Part shown: one piece after another, positions 9,395 to 17,004 of the stretch
Layout: each line of letters opens with the position of its first letter
How positions within the stretch are numbered: the first letter of the stretch is position 1
Assembly (NCBI GenBank): GCA_948466345.1
Contig: CAOKAC010000002.1
Location: forward strand, 298,453 to 362,452
DNA from: an uncultured Clostridia bacterium
GTDB taxonomy: Bacteria > Bacillota > Clostridia > Oscillospirales > CAG-272
Length of the DNA stretch: 64,000 bases
Direction of reading: 5' to 3'
Made by a program: the position numbers and the translations under genes
The notes under the pieces: model-generated
What the model was told of the DNA's origin: nothing
Databases searched by the model: none
The model's input: only the letters and a program-made list of their open reading frames with translations

Positions 9395-10607
9395 TACTGT
9401 TCACCTGCTTTCCACATTCCACACAAAACTTGGCGCCGGGCGTCAGTTTTGCGCCGCAACCTCCACAAACAGGCGCTGCATCTGCTGCTGCATTGCCGCA
9501 TTGATTGCAAAACATTGCATCGCGAGTGAGCCTTGCCCCACATTTTGCACAAGTCTTTTCACTGATATCCCGGCCGCAGGAGGGACAAAATTTCGATCCT
9601 TCCGCCGCGCTCTTGCCACAGAAGGAACAAACCACACCCTCACCCTGCACGGCAAGGTTTTTGCCGCATCCGCTGCAGAACGCTGCATCTGCTTTGTTTT
9701 GGGCATGGCAGGCTGGACAATATTTGCCGCCCGCCGGCTGTAAATCGTTTTGGGCGCTTTTTGCAATGGCCCCGGCAGCGCCCAATCCTATACCGCCGGC
9801 TACAAATGCCCCGGCAACGCCGCCCTGATTTGTAGCCGCTCCTTCATATACATCAAAGGAGCGCATGGTAGCATACCGGTTATCGCCCATAATTTCAAAT
9901 TCCGCTCTGTTTTCCAGAATCTTGTTGATCTGTTCAAAATCTTCATCAGGGAAATTGATAGACTGGATAAAAAATTTCGTAAGTGACAGGCCAAACTCCG
10001 CAAAATCCGCTTCCAACTGGGCCTCTACTTTTTCAGAGACTTCCTCCAGCATGGGGGTAATTTCCAAGGCGGAAATTTTTTGATTGATCATGAGATCAGA
10101 GATAATTGATTTGATTTTGGTTACCAAAATTCCCTTAAAATAATCGGTGACCTTTTGAAATTTAACAATATCCGATGGATTCATTGCGCCGATTAGCTCC
10201 CGCATAAACAGCACGTGATCGCTGATCTTCATACCGAACTGTCCAAAGGCACGCACCCGAAGGCGGGTATAGTATTTGGGATCCACAAGCTGAATCGGAT
10301 CGGAGGTGCCCCACATCATATCCAGCTTAGTAACTGTATTGATATAGAATATCTCGGCGGTAAACGGCGTTTTTCTGCCGAATGGAAGATTGATAAGCCC
10401 CCGCAAAATGGGGAGGTTTTCCGTAGACAGCGTATATGTGCCGGGAGTAAAAACATCGCATATCTGTCCATGCTTGACAAAAAGGGCGACCTGTCCTTCA
10501 CCAACAATCAGCTGTGTACCCCAGGAAAGCTCTTCACTAGGATGTTTATAGACCAGCCAGTCCCGGGAGGCCAGTCCATCAAATTTTACTCGGTCGATGA
10601 ACGCCAT
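9387..10607 (-). CDS. SPFH-domain (YdjI/virion-core-like) protein with C-terminal zinc ribbons
   Basis: A 406-residue protein. Residues 1 to about 270 match the SPFH/Band-7 family often annotated 'SPFH domain/virion core protein'. A Gly/Ala-rich hinge (GGIGLGAAGAIA) follows, then four tandem zinc ribbons, each a pair of CxxC motifs (CPAC/CSGC, CSFC/CPSC, CAKC/CNQC, CGGC/CVEC). SPFH proteins scaffold membrane microdomains; this subtype has no proven biochemical role. The ATG at 10607 has AAGGA upstream, whereas an in-frame ATG at 10628 has none. It is first in an operon with a four-helix protein and a TM2 protein. Confidence 0.87.
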   Translation of the reverse strand: MAFIDRVKFDGLASRDWLVYKHPSEELSWGTQLIVGEGQVALFVKHGQICDVFTPGTYTLSTENLPILRGLINLPFGRKTPFTAEIFYINTVTKLDMMWGTSDPIQLVDPKYYTRLRVRAFGQFGMKISDHVLFMRELIGAMNPSDIVKFQKVTDYFKGILVTKIKSIISDLMINQKISALEITPMLEEVSEKVEAQLEADFAEFGLSLTKFFIQSINFPDEDFEQINKILENRAEFEIMGDNRYATMRSFDVYEGAATNQGGVAGAFVAGGIGLGAAGAIAKSAQNDLQPAGGKYCPACHAQNKADAAFCSGCGKNLAVQGEGVVCSFCGKSAAEGSKFCPSCGRDISEKTCAKCGARLTRDAMFCNQCGNAAADAAPVCGGCGAKLTPGAKFCVECGKQVNSNV

Positions 10608-10644
10608 ATTATTCACATCCTTTATCATTTAATTATACAAAGTT

Positions 10645-10673
10645 ATGATAGCAAAAAACACACGTTCTGTCAA
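10645..10673 (-). promoter_or_regulatory. Predicted sigma-A promoter of the SPFH operon
   Basis: On the minus strand TTGACA (10673-10668), 17 bp, TATCAT (10650-10645), with the start codon about 38 bp downstream. Confidence 0.75.
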
Positions 10674-10744
10674 GAAAACGGGAAAAATATCACATTTTTC
10701 TTATCCCGCTTGCTATGTTGCACACATGGAAATAGGCAGCAGAT

Positions 10745-10777
10745 GAAAAAAGCCCCCTCCAGCCGGGGGCTTTTTTC
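10745..10777 (-). terminator. Rho-independent terminator after queH
   Basis: GCCCCC (10752-10757) pairs with GGGGGC (10765-10770), with A/T runs on both sides, just past the queH stop at 10780. Confidence 0.85.
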
Positions 10778-10779
10778 CA

Positions 10780-11316
10780 CTATTTCTTTTTCTTCCGGTA
10801 ACGTTCCTCTTCGCTGAAAATACAGCCGCAATACTTTTGCATGTACAGTCCCAATTCTCTAGCCGCCTGCTGTCCCTCTCGAAAATACGGCCGAAAATCC
10901 CGATATACAAACGCTACGCCATATTCCTCACCGGCACGCCGGGCCGCTTCGCAAATCCCCTCGTGATTCTGATAAGGGCTGACAAGCAGCGTCGTAGTAA
11001 ACCCCTCGTATCCGTGCTCTGCCGCATAGCGGGCGGCGGAGGTCATCCGAACGCTGTAGCAATATGTGCAACGCCTTTCAAAGTCCGGGGACACAGCAGC
11101 CACAAAAGAACGCAGGCCGTAGGTGTCATCTGTATGCAGAGGTACTTCAATAGACGCCGCGTATGACGCAAGGGTATCCCTGCGGCTGCGGTATTCGGTA
11201 AAAGGATGGATATTGGGATTAAACCAGTATAAATGGGGCTCTATTCCCTCGCCGCGCAGCGTTTCAATACATTTAATAGAGCACGGTGCGCAGCAAGTGT
11301 GCAGCAGCAGATTCAT
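10780..11316 (-). CDS. queH: Epoxyqueuosine reductase QueH
   Basis: A 178-residue member of the QueH (former DUF208) family, which performs the last step of queuosine synthesis in tRNA, reducing epoxyqueuosine as a non-orthologous replacement of QueG. Visible cysteines match the family: CCxxC at residues 8-12, CTYC at residues 83-86, and YCGC near residue 163. The basic C-terminal tail is common. Its ATG overlaps the antiporter stop as ATGA, so it is translated from the antiporter mRNA, although the functions are not obviously related. Confidence 0.92.
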   Translation of the reverse strand: MNLLLHTCCAPCSIKCIETLRGEGIEPHLYWFNPNIHPFTEYRSRRDTLASYAASIEVPLHTDDTYGLRSFVAAVSPDFERRCTYCYSVRMTSAARYAAEHGYEGFTTTLLVSPYQNHEGICEAARRAGEEYGVAFVYRDFRPYFREGQQAARELGLYMQKYCGCIFSEEERYRKKKK

Positions 11317-12524
11317 ATAGACACTCCTGTAGATTCTTTTTCTTTTTTAGGCACACACTGAATTTCTCCCGCTCCGGTAAGGGCCAGTTTGGTACATACA
11401 GGGCCAATCAGTTCATATACAAAGGTACCGCAGAGAATCACCGCCTGAATCGTTTCGCCGATATCCGGCAGAACCTTAGCCGCCATAAGGGAAAGACCGA
11501 TGGCTACTCCTGCCTGTGGGATCAGAGTAAAACCAATATACTTTTGTACTGTAGGCTTGGAGCGGGCAATCACCGCTCCCAGGGAAGCGCCGCCAATTTT
11601 TCCCGCCACCCGGGCCAAGATATATGCAACGCCAAGCAATCCGATTTTAGGTAGAATAAACAGATTTAATTCCGCTCCGGATATTACGAAAAACATGAGA
11701 AAAATTGGCGGTGTAACCGTATCGGCAATGTCCAGTATATCTGCGCCGTCCGGACACAAATTGATCAGCGTGGCCCCCATAAACATGCACAACAGCAGAG
11801 AGGAAAGCCCGAGCATCGTCGCCAGCGACGTTCCCATAAAGGTGAACGCCAGGGTAATAATCAACCGGTTGGAAGACTTTTTGAAAAACCGCAGGGGAAT
11901 TCGGAACAAAAGCCCCAAAACAATCCCAACGCCCGCAGAACCCAGTATCTCCACAAAGGGTTTTGCCACAGCCCATGCGATAGATGTCTCTCCGGGATGC
12001 TGCAGGGTATTCACAACAGCCATGGCAATTCCGAACGCAATCAGCGCCACTGCGTCGTCCAGCGCTACCACACTAAGAAGCGTTTCCGTAACCGGACCTT
12101 TTGCCTTATACTGCTTCACCACCATCACAGTAGCGGCAGGCGCAGTGGCAGAAGCAATTGCGCCCAGCAGCAGAGAGACTTCTATACCAAATCCCAAAGC
12201 CAGCAGCACCGCGCACACCAAAATCATAGCGCCAAATGCCTCCAGCAAGGCGATAATCAGCGGCGCAATCCCCACTTTTTTTAGATAAGAAAAGTCAAAT
12301 TCCGCACCGATGGTCAACGCAATCAGCGCCAGCGCCATTTCGGAAACCAACTCCATTTCATGCACAAATCCGGCAGGCAGAAGTCCCAGCACACATGGCC
12401 CTAGCAGCAGTCCCGCCAGCAAATATCCAGTCACATTGGGCAAGCGAATCAGCTTCACCATCCGACCCATAATTAGTCCGGCAAACAGGATAACAGATAG
12501 ATAAAACAGGATCGTAAAGGTCAA
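11313..12524 (-). CDS. Cation:proton antiporter (CPA2/Kef-type membrane domain)
   Basis: A 403-residue protein with about 12 helices and the Na+/H+ exchanger fold. It has no RCK/TrkA-N domain, so any regulator must be separate. The predicted start is TTG at 12524, preceded by GGAG about 10 bp upstream; the first later ATG would remove helix 1. The TTG overlaps the TGA of the PII-like gene upstream. The ATASATAPAA region and the VVALDDAVALI segment, with its paired Asp, fit the ion-binding core of CPA2 proteins. The coupled PII-like gene suggests nucleotide or metabolite control of transport. Ion specificity (Na+ or K+) is not visible. Confidence 0.87.
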   Translation of the reverse strand: MTFTILFYLSVILFAGLIMGRMVKLIRLPNVTGYLLAGLLLGPCVLGLLPAGFVHEMELVSEMALALIALTIGAEFDFSYLKKVGIAPLIIALLEAFGAMILVCAVLLALGFGIEVSLLLGAIASATAPAATVMVVKQYKAKGPVTETLLSVVALDDAVALIAFGIAMAVVNTLQHPGETSIAWAVAKPFVEILGSAGVGIVLGLLFRIPLRFFKKSSNRLIITLAFTFMGTSLATMLGLSSLLLCMFMGATLINLCPDGADILDIADTVTPPIFLMFFVISGAELNLFILPKIGLLGVAYILARVAGKIGGASLGAVIARSKPTVQKYIGFTLIPQAGVAIGLSLMAAKVLPDIGETIQAVILCGTFVYELIGPVCTKLALTGAGEIQCVPKKEKESTGVSI

Positions 12525-12868
12525 AGCAGGTCCACTCCTTCCGCGGAAAGCACCGGCAGGGTAAACATAACGGCAGTGTCCGGCTGGGAAAGATCCCCCA
12601 CGATTGTGCGGACCACCGCCTTTGCAGCCTCGATTTTCTCATCCTGCAAAGCCATAAAAATTGTGCGGCTGTCTTTGCGCTCGTCCATATCTCCCAATAG
12701 CCGCCGCAAGGATCCCACAATCGGATACTGCTCTATATTCTTTGCTAGAATATGTACCATCCCGGAGCTTTTCAGTACAGTGGCTCCGCCGATTCCCTGC
12801 TCCATCCAGGCGTCCAGCAGCGGACTTAGTTTTTCCGTTTTGTTTAAAACAATCAGCAGCAATTGCAT
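12521..12868 (-). CDS. Small PII-like protein, probable regulator of the antiporter
   Basis: A 115-residue protein starting at the ATG at 12868 behind GGGGAGGAAAAG. The alternation LLLIVLNKTEKLSPLLDAWMEQ, split by a short helix, then GGATVL, and later a second beta-alpha-beta unit ending TAVMFTLPV, resembles the ferredoxin-like fold of PII/PII-like proteins. I see no T-loop Tyr or clear ATP motif, so the family call is tentative. The stop overlaps the antiporter start, as expected for a transporter and its dedicated PII-like subunit. Confidence 0.6.
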   Translation of the reverse strand: MQLLLIVLNKTEKLSPLLDAWMEQGIGGATVLKSSGMVHILAKNIEQYPIVGSLRRLLGDMDERKDSRTIFMALQDEKIEAAKAVVRTIVGDLSQPDTAVMFTLPVLSAEGVDLL

Positions 12869-12936
12869 AATCTTTTCCTCCCCACGAACAATCCAATACT
12901 TTTCATATAGTATAGCACAAAACACCGCAAAAGTCG

Positions 12937-12975
12937 AGACAGGCGCAAGACTATCTTGCGCCTGTCTGTTTTTTA
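12937..12975. terminator. Strong hairpin at the end of the Feo operon
   Basis: AGACAGGCGCAAGA (12937-12950) pairs perfectly with TCTTGCGCCTGTCT (12954-12967) around a 3-nt loop. The T-run lies on the plus-strand side; on the minus strand only TTTT follows after a few bases. It sits directly after the stop of the Cys-rich Feo protein and before the PII-like gene. Confidence 0.7.
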
Positions 12976-13146
12976 TTGGGACGTGTGGCAGGATCCGCTC
13001 ATCGGACAATGCCCACAGCTTTTACCGCAGGCAGACCTGCCCCTTTTTCTACCCCTTCTCATCCCCACAATAATCCCGGCTACAACTGCAAGCAGGGTAA
13101 TAGAAACAAAAATCGTTCCAATATTTGCACTGATCCATAAAAGCAT
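12973..13146 (-). CDS. FeoB-associated Cys-rich membrane protein
   Basis: A 57-residue gene. One N-terminal helix (residues about 6-28) is followed by a basic stretch RRGRKRGR and a cysteine cluster C-x3-C-x2-C-x5-C ending in SCHTSQ. This matches the small FeoB-associated Cys-rich proteins found downstream of feoB in Firmicutes, thought to support iron transport in the way FeoC does elsewhere. GAGGGGAG precedes the ATG and the feoB stop is only 28 bp upstream. Confidence 0.88.
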   Translation of the reverse strand: MLLWISANIGTIFVSITLLAVVAGIIVGMRRGRKRGRSACGKSCGHCPMSGSCHTSQ

Positions 13147-13174
13147 TTCTAAAAGCTCCCCTCTTAATTAATAT

Positions 13175-15679
13175 TTATGATCCTGCCTCAACCTTTTTCG
13201 TCAGTCTGGCAGCTTCCTTGTACGGACGAATGAGCATGTAAAACATCCCCACGAGAATAGCTGCTGCAATAATCAGGCCCACTACATTTGCCGTTCCCGT
13301 AAAGAGTCCGCCAAACTGGTTGATCATAAGTGCGATGATATAGGCAAAGCCGCATTGATACGCAATCGCAAACAAGGTCCATTTAGCACTGTTCATTTCC
13401 CGTTTAATGGCGCCCATCGCCGCAAAGCAGGGCGCGCACAGCAGATTGAATACAAGGAAGGAATATGCGGTGACGCCGGTAAATACACTACCCAGAGTGG
13501 CATATACATTGCCGGCGGCGCCATAGAGGATTCCCATGGTCCCCACAATGTTTTCCTTTGCCACAAGACCTGTGATGGAAGCCACTGCCGCTTCCCAGGT
13601 GCCCCATCCCAACGGCTTGAAAATCCATGCGATAGCGCCGCCGACGGCCGCTAAAATAGAATGGTCCAGTTCCTCTTCAGTCAGCATTCGAAAGGCGCCA
13701 TCCACAAATCCGAAATATGTGGCAAACCATATAAAAATGGTAGACAACAGAATAAGTGTTCCTGCCTTTTTTATGAATGACCAGCCCCGTTCCCACATGG
13801 AACGCAGTACATTTTTTACAGTCGGCCAATGATACGCCGGTAGCTCCATGACAAAGGGCGCCGGATCCCCGGAGAACATCCTGGTTTTCTTTAAAATAAT
13901 ACCCGAGAGGACAATCGCTCCCATCCCGATAAAGTAAGCGGAGGTGGATATCCATGCGGAACCGCCGAACAAGGCGCCGGCGATCATGGCAATAAAGGGA
14001 ACCTTTGCCCCGCAGGGGATAAAGGTGGTAGTCATAATGGTCATACGGCGGTCACGCTCGTTTTCAATGGTTCTGGATGCCATAATCCCCGGAACGCCGC
14101 ATCCCATTCCCACCAGCATAGGAATAAAAGATTTCCCGGAAAGGCCAAATTTGCGAAACACGCGGTCCAAAACAAAAGCAATACGGGACATATAGCCGCA
14201 GGCTTCCAGAAAAGCCAACAGTATAAACAATACCAGCATTTGGGGAACAAAGCCCAGCACCGCTCCCACACCGGCTACGATTCCGTCATTGATCAGACCG
14301 GCCAGCCAATCCGCCGTGCCGGCTGCCTCCAATCCGTTGCCAACAAGCACTGGTATACCGGGAATCCATATACCGTAAGCGGCGGTATCCGGCGCACCAT
14401 AAGCCTGTTTGTCGTCTGTTTCCAAATAGGCTGCCACCGCTTTTTCCAACGCGTCTTTTGTGGTGCCGGGGTGTTCCGTCTCCTCTAGCGTTTCCTCGTC
14501 CACCGTCTGATAAATGATACTGGCATCCGCCGGAGTCAGCCTGACGAGCTTTTCCAGCGCCGCCTTAGCGTCCGGTTCATTATATGCCGTATTCTCCATA
14601 TCCAAAGCATTTGCAATGGCCGCATCGCCATATTCGGCTGCAAACGCGTCAATAATCAGGTCGCTGTCACCATATCTTTCCGCTGCTTCCTCATACGCAC
14701 CGGAACCAATGCCGAACAGATGCCAACCGTCTCCAAACAGGCCATCATTGGTCCAGTCGGTGGCTGCAGCGCCTACAGTAACCATAGATATGTAGTAAAC
14801 AAGAAACATCACCAGAGCAAAAATTGGCAGTCCCAGCCAGCGGTTGGTCACGATTTTGTCGATTTTATCAGAGGCAGAAAGCTTTCCTGCAGATTTTTTT
14901 TGATAGCAACCTTTAAGAATCTCCCCGATATAAATATACCGTTCACCTGTGATAATGGACTCCGCGTCATCGTCCAACTCTTTTTCAGCCGCCTGTATAT
15001 CCTCTTCGATATGCGACAAGATGTCTTCATGCAGCTGCAGCTGCTCCAGTACCTTATCGTCCCGCTCGAAAATTTTGACGGCATACCAGCGCTGCTGCTC
15101 TTTAGGCATAGTATGCAAGCCCGCCTCTTCAATATGAGCAAGCGCGTGTTCTACTACCCCGGAAAACGTGTGTCGTGGAATCATCTGAGCGTTTTGCGCC
15201 GCATCTATAGCTGCCCGGGCGGCCTCTAGAACGCCGTCACCCCGCAGTGCGGAGATTTCCACCACTCTGCACCCTATCGCCTTGGACAGTTGTACGGTAT
15301 CGATCCTGTCCCCCCTTTTTTTCACCACATCCATCATGTTAATGGCAACTACCATTGGTATACCCAATTCAGCAAGCTGTGTGGTCAAATATAGGTTGCG
15401 TTCCAAATTCGTTCCGTCAACAATATTCAAAATCGCTTCGGGGCGCTCACCAATCAAATAATTTCTTGCCACCACTTCCTCCAAAGTGTATGGAGACAAG
15501 GAATAAATTCCAGGAAGGTCTGTAATTATTACACCGTCGTGTTTTTTCAGAGCCCCCTCCTTCTTCTCTACCGTCACGCCCGGCCAGTTTCCAACAAACT
15601 GATTTGCGCCGGTGAGCGCGTTAAACAATGTGGTTTTTCCACTGTTGGGATTGCCTGCAAGAGCAATGCGCAGATTCAT
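13175..15679 (-). CDS. feoB: Ferrous iron transport protein FeoB with an enlarged extracytoplasmic insert
   Basis: An 834-residue GTP-gated Fe(II) transporter. The N-terminal G domain has GNPNSGKTT (G1, residues 9-17), DLPG (G3) and NMMD (G4), followed by the helical FeoB spacer and the polytopic membrane part with two Gate domains. The helix ending YYISMVTVG is separated from DGIVAGVGAVLGFVPQ by about 145 residues (about 303-450) rather than the usual 35-40; this acidic insert should lie outside the membrane. The ATG at 15679 has GAGG upstream; a GTG at 15694 is also in frame. An 18-bp operator-like palindrome lies just upstream. It belongs to the feoA-feoA-feoB-Cys-rich set. Confidence 0.95.
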   Translation of the reverse strand: MNLRIALAGNPNSGKTTLFNALTGANQFVGNWPGVTVEKKEGALKKHDGVIITDLPGIYSLSPYTLEEVVARNYLIGERPEAILNIVDGTNLERNLYLTTQLAELGIPMVVAINMMDVVKKRGDRIDTVQLSKAIGCRVVEISALRGDGVLEAARAAIDAAQNAQMIPRHTFSGVVEHALAHIEEAGLHTMPKEQQRWYAVKIFERDDKVLEQLQLHEDILSHIEEDIQAAEKELDDDAESIITGERYIYIGEILKGCYQKKSAGKLSASDKIDKIVTNRWLGLPIFALVMFLVYYISMVTVGAAATDWTNDGLFGDGWHLFGIGSGAYEEAAERYGDSDLIIDAFAAEYGDAAIANALDMENTAYNEPDAKAALEKLVRLTPADASIIYQTVDEETLEETEHPGTTKDALEKAVAAYLETDDKQAYGAPDTAAYGIWIPGIPVLVGNGLEAAGTADWLAGLINDGIVAGVGAVLGFVPQMLVLFILLAFLEACGYMSRIAFVLDRVFRKFGLSGKSFIPMLVGMGCGVPGIMASRTIENERDRRMTIMTTTFIPCGAKVPFIAMIAGALFGGSAWISTSAYFIGMGAIVLSGIILKKTRMFSGDPAPFVMELPAYHWPTVKNVLRSMWERGWSFIKKAGTLILLSTIFIWFATYFGFVDGAFRMLTEEELDHSILAAVGGAIAWIFKPLGWGTWEAAVASITGLVAKENIVGTMGILYGAAGNVYATLGSVFTGVTAYSFLVFNLLCAPCFAAMGAIKREMNSAKWTLFAIAYQCGFAYIIALMINQFGGLFTGTANVVGLIIAAAILVGMFYMLIRPYKEAARLTKKVEAGS

Positions 15680-15699
15680 ATATGCTTTCCTCACCTTCC

Positions 15700-15717
15700 G
15701 GTTAGCTTAGGCTAACC
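15700..15717. promoter_or_regulatory. DtxR-type operator palindrome, copy 1
   Basis: GGTTAGC-TTAG-GCTAACC: 7-bp arms, 4-bp centre, between feoA and feoB. Same arms as the copies at 16304 and 16411. Confidence 0.75.
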
Positions 15718-15765
15718 TATATTCCAAATAATACGGGGCCTCCCCCCCGCTGTAACCGTATTTTC

Positions 15766-15987
15766 TTACGCAATCTCTACCATTTCTGCATCTGCTTTGC
15801 GCAAAGACAGTTCATATCCGCGGACAGTTACTTCTATTGGATCCCCCAATGGCGCCGCTTTGCAAATCCGTACCTCTACGCCCTTAGTCAGTCCCATATC
15901 CATAATGCGGCGTTTTACAGCGCCTTCCCCATGGAGCTTCATGATCCGCACCGTATCCCCAATTTTTGCATCTCTAAGTGTTTTCAC
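15766..15987 (-). CDS. feoA: FeoA domain protein (second feoA of the operon)
   Basis: A 73-residue FeoA with the SH3-like fold. It begins MKTLRDAKIGDTVRI and contains RRIMDMGLTKGVEV, both typical of the family. FeoA binds FeoB on the cytoplasmic side and modulates iron uptake. It lies downstream of another feoA and upstream of feoB in the same direction. The two FeoA proteins are quite different in sequence, so they probably have separate roles rather than being a recent duplication. Confidence 0.93.
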   Translation of the reverse strand: MKTLRDAKIGDTVRIMKLHGEGAVKRRIMDMGLTKGVEVRICKAAPLGDPIEVTVRGYELSLRKADAEMVEIA

Positions 15988-16036
15988 AGCTTATACCTTC
16001 CTTATTGTAATATATAAAACAGTAGTTTTATTAGGA

Positions 16037-16246
16037 TCAGATAATGATTTTCTGCGCCATTTCTCGGCTAATTGCAATACGGGATTCCTTCACATGTACT
16101 ATGACGTTTCCGCCGATAGCGCTGATCACCGTAACGGTACTTCCCACTACAAATCCTAGATTTTCCAAGTGAGCCCGGATATCCTGCCTTCCACCAATTC
16201 TTTTTATGACGTTTTGTTCTCCAACTTCTGCAAGCGTAAGCGGCAT
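16037..16246 (-). CDS. feoA: FeoA domain protein (first feoA of the operon)
   Basis: A 69-residue FeoA. I use the ATG at 16246, preceded by GGCAGGAAAAGG, because it gives the usual family N-terminus (MPLTLAEVGE); a longer in-frame ATG at 16312 would overlap the operator. The motif HLENLGFVVGSTVTV and the C-terminal ESRIAISREMAQKI match FeoA. It is the promoter-proximal gene of the feo operon, directly under the iron-responsive control region. Confidence 0.9.
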   Translation of the reverse strand: MPLTLAEVGEQNVIKRIGGRQDIRAHLENLGFVVGSTVTVISAIGGNVIVHVKESRIAISREMAQKIII

Positions 16247-16303
16247 CCTTTTCCTGCCTTTCCGTAAAGTATTATTTGTATAATCACAATCGTATCTATT
16301 TTT

Positions 16304-16321
16304 GGTTAGCATTTGCTAACC
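16304..16321. promoter_or_regulatory. DtxR-type operator palindrome, copy 2, over the feo transcription start
   Basis: GGTTAGC-ATTT-GCTAACC, immediately downstream of the feo -10 box and so covering the expected start point. Confidence 0.8.
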
Positions 16322-16328
16322 GCGTATT

Positions 16329-16357
16329 ATTATATGTATATCCAGCGTTTTTGTCAA
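16329..16357 (-). promoter_or_regulatory. Sigma-A promoter of the feo operon
   Basis: On the minus strand TTGACA (16357-16352), 17 bp, TATAAT (16334-16329): a consensus promoter with the operator right at the start point. Confidence 0.85.
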
Positions 16358-16406
16358 TATAACTTCTCGAAAAATTTCCTGTATTTCTAAAATTCAGCAA
16401 AACGCG

Positions 16407-16434
16407 CACATGGTTAGCTCTGGCTAACCATGTG
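16407..16434. promoter_or_regulatory. DtxR-type operator palindrome, copy 3, extended
   Basis: CACATGGTTAGC-TCTG-GCTAACCATGTG: perfect 12-bp arms with the same 4-bp spacing, between the divergent feo and regulator promoters. Confidence 0.8.
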
Positions 16435-16465
16435 CTTGTGCATATTGCGCATACAGCCAACTACC

Positions 16466-16494
16466 TTGATTTTGGAGTGTATCTATGGTATCCT
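16466..16494 (+). promoter_or_regulatory. Predicted promoter of the DtxR-type regulator
   Basis: TTGATT (16466-16471), 17 bp, TATCCT (16489-16494), 39 bp before the ATG at 16534. Confidence 0.55.
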
Positions 16495-16533
16495 ATTGTT
16501 AGAACACAGTAAGAGCGGGAAGGGAGAACAAGT

Positions 16534-16908
16534 ATGCATCTGCAGGAATCCGGGGAAATGTATTTGGAAACCATTTATATTTTGTCAAAGAAATCCCCGT
16601 CTGTTCGGGCTATTGATATAGGTGAACATATGGGGTATTCTAAACCCAGCGTGAGCCGTGCGGTAGGGATTTTGAAAAAAGGGGGCTATATTATTGCAGA
16701 TGCACAGGGCTGTTTGTTACTTACCGACGCCGGGCTTGCAATTGCACAGAAAATTTATGAACGGCATACCTTAATGACAGATTTTCTTATTCGTCTGGGA
16801 GTAAGTGAAGAAACAGCCGCCAAAGACGCCTGCAAAATAGAGCATGATATCAGTGATGAAACCTTTGAAGCCATTAGGCGGCATGTCAAAGCGGTTTCTA
16901 TTTGCTAA
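16534..16908 (+). CDS. DtxR/MntR-family metal-dependent repressor
   Basis: A 124-residue regulator. It has an N-terminal winged helix-turn-helix (residues about 1-65, recognition helix in YSKPSVSRAVGIL) and a metal-binding dimerisation domain with the family signature KIEHDISDETFE near residues 103-114. There is no C-terminal SH3-like domain, as in MntR and many clostridial iron regulators. The ATG follows AGGGAGAACAAGT. It is divergent from feoA with three matching palindromes around, so it most likely represses feo when Fe(II) (or Mn(II)) is sufficient. The metal is inferred from context. Confidence 0.9.
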   Translation: MHLQESGEMYLETIYILSKKSPSVRAIDIGEHMGYSKPSVSRAVGILKKGGYIIADAQGCLLLTDAGLAIAQKIYERHTLMTDFLIRLGVSEETAAKDACKIEHDISDETFEAIRRHVKAVSIC

Positions 16909-16943
16909 TGCACAACTTTACATATGGATTTTTATTTGCTAAT
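16899..16943 (+). repeat. Direct repeat resembling operator half-sites
   Basis: TATTTGCTAAT occurs at 16899-16909 (spanning the regulator stop codon) and at 16933-16943. TTTGCTAA matches the right half of operator copy 2. Confidence 0.4.
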
Positions 16944-16958
16944 ATGTTGAAAATAAAG

Positions 16959-16986
16959 AAAAAACGTCCCCTATGGGACGTTTTTT
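16959..16986. terminator. Bidirectional rho-independent terminator
   Basis: AAAACGTCCC (16961-16970) pairs with GGGACGTTTT (16975-16984) and runs into T6, between convergent genes. Confidence 0.85.
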
Positions 16987-17004
16987 ACTTGCAAATACAA
17001 AAAA

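Noticed and set aside
11500..12288. Long plus-strand open frame opposite the antiporter
   Set aside because: It is antisense to a clear membrane transporter, with no ribosome site or family signs.
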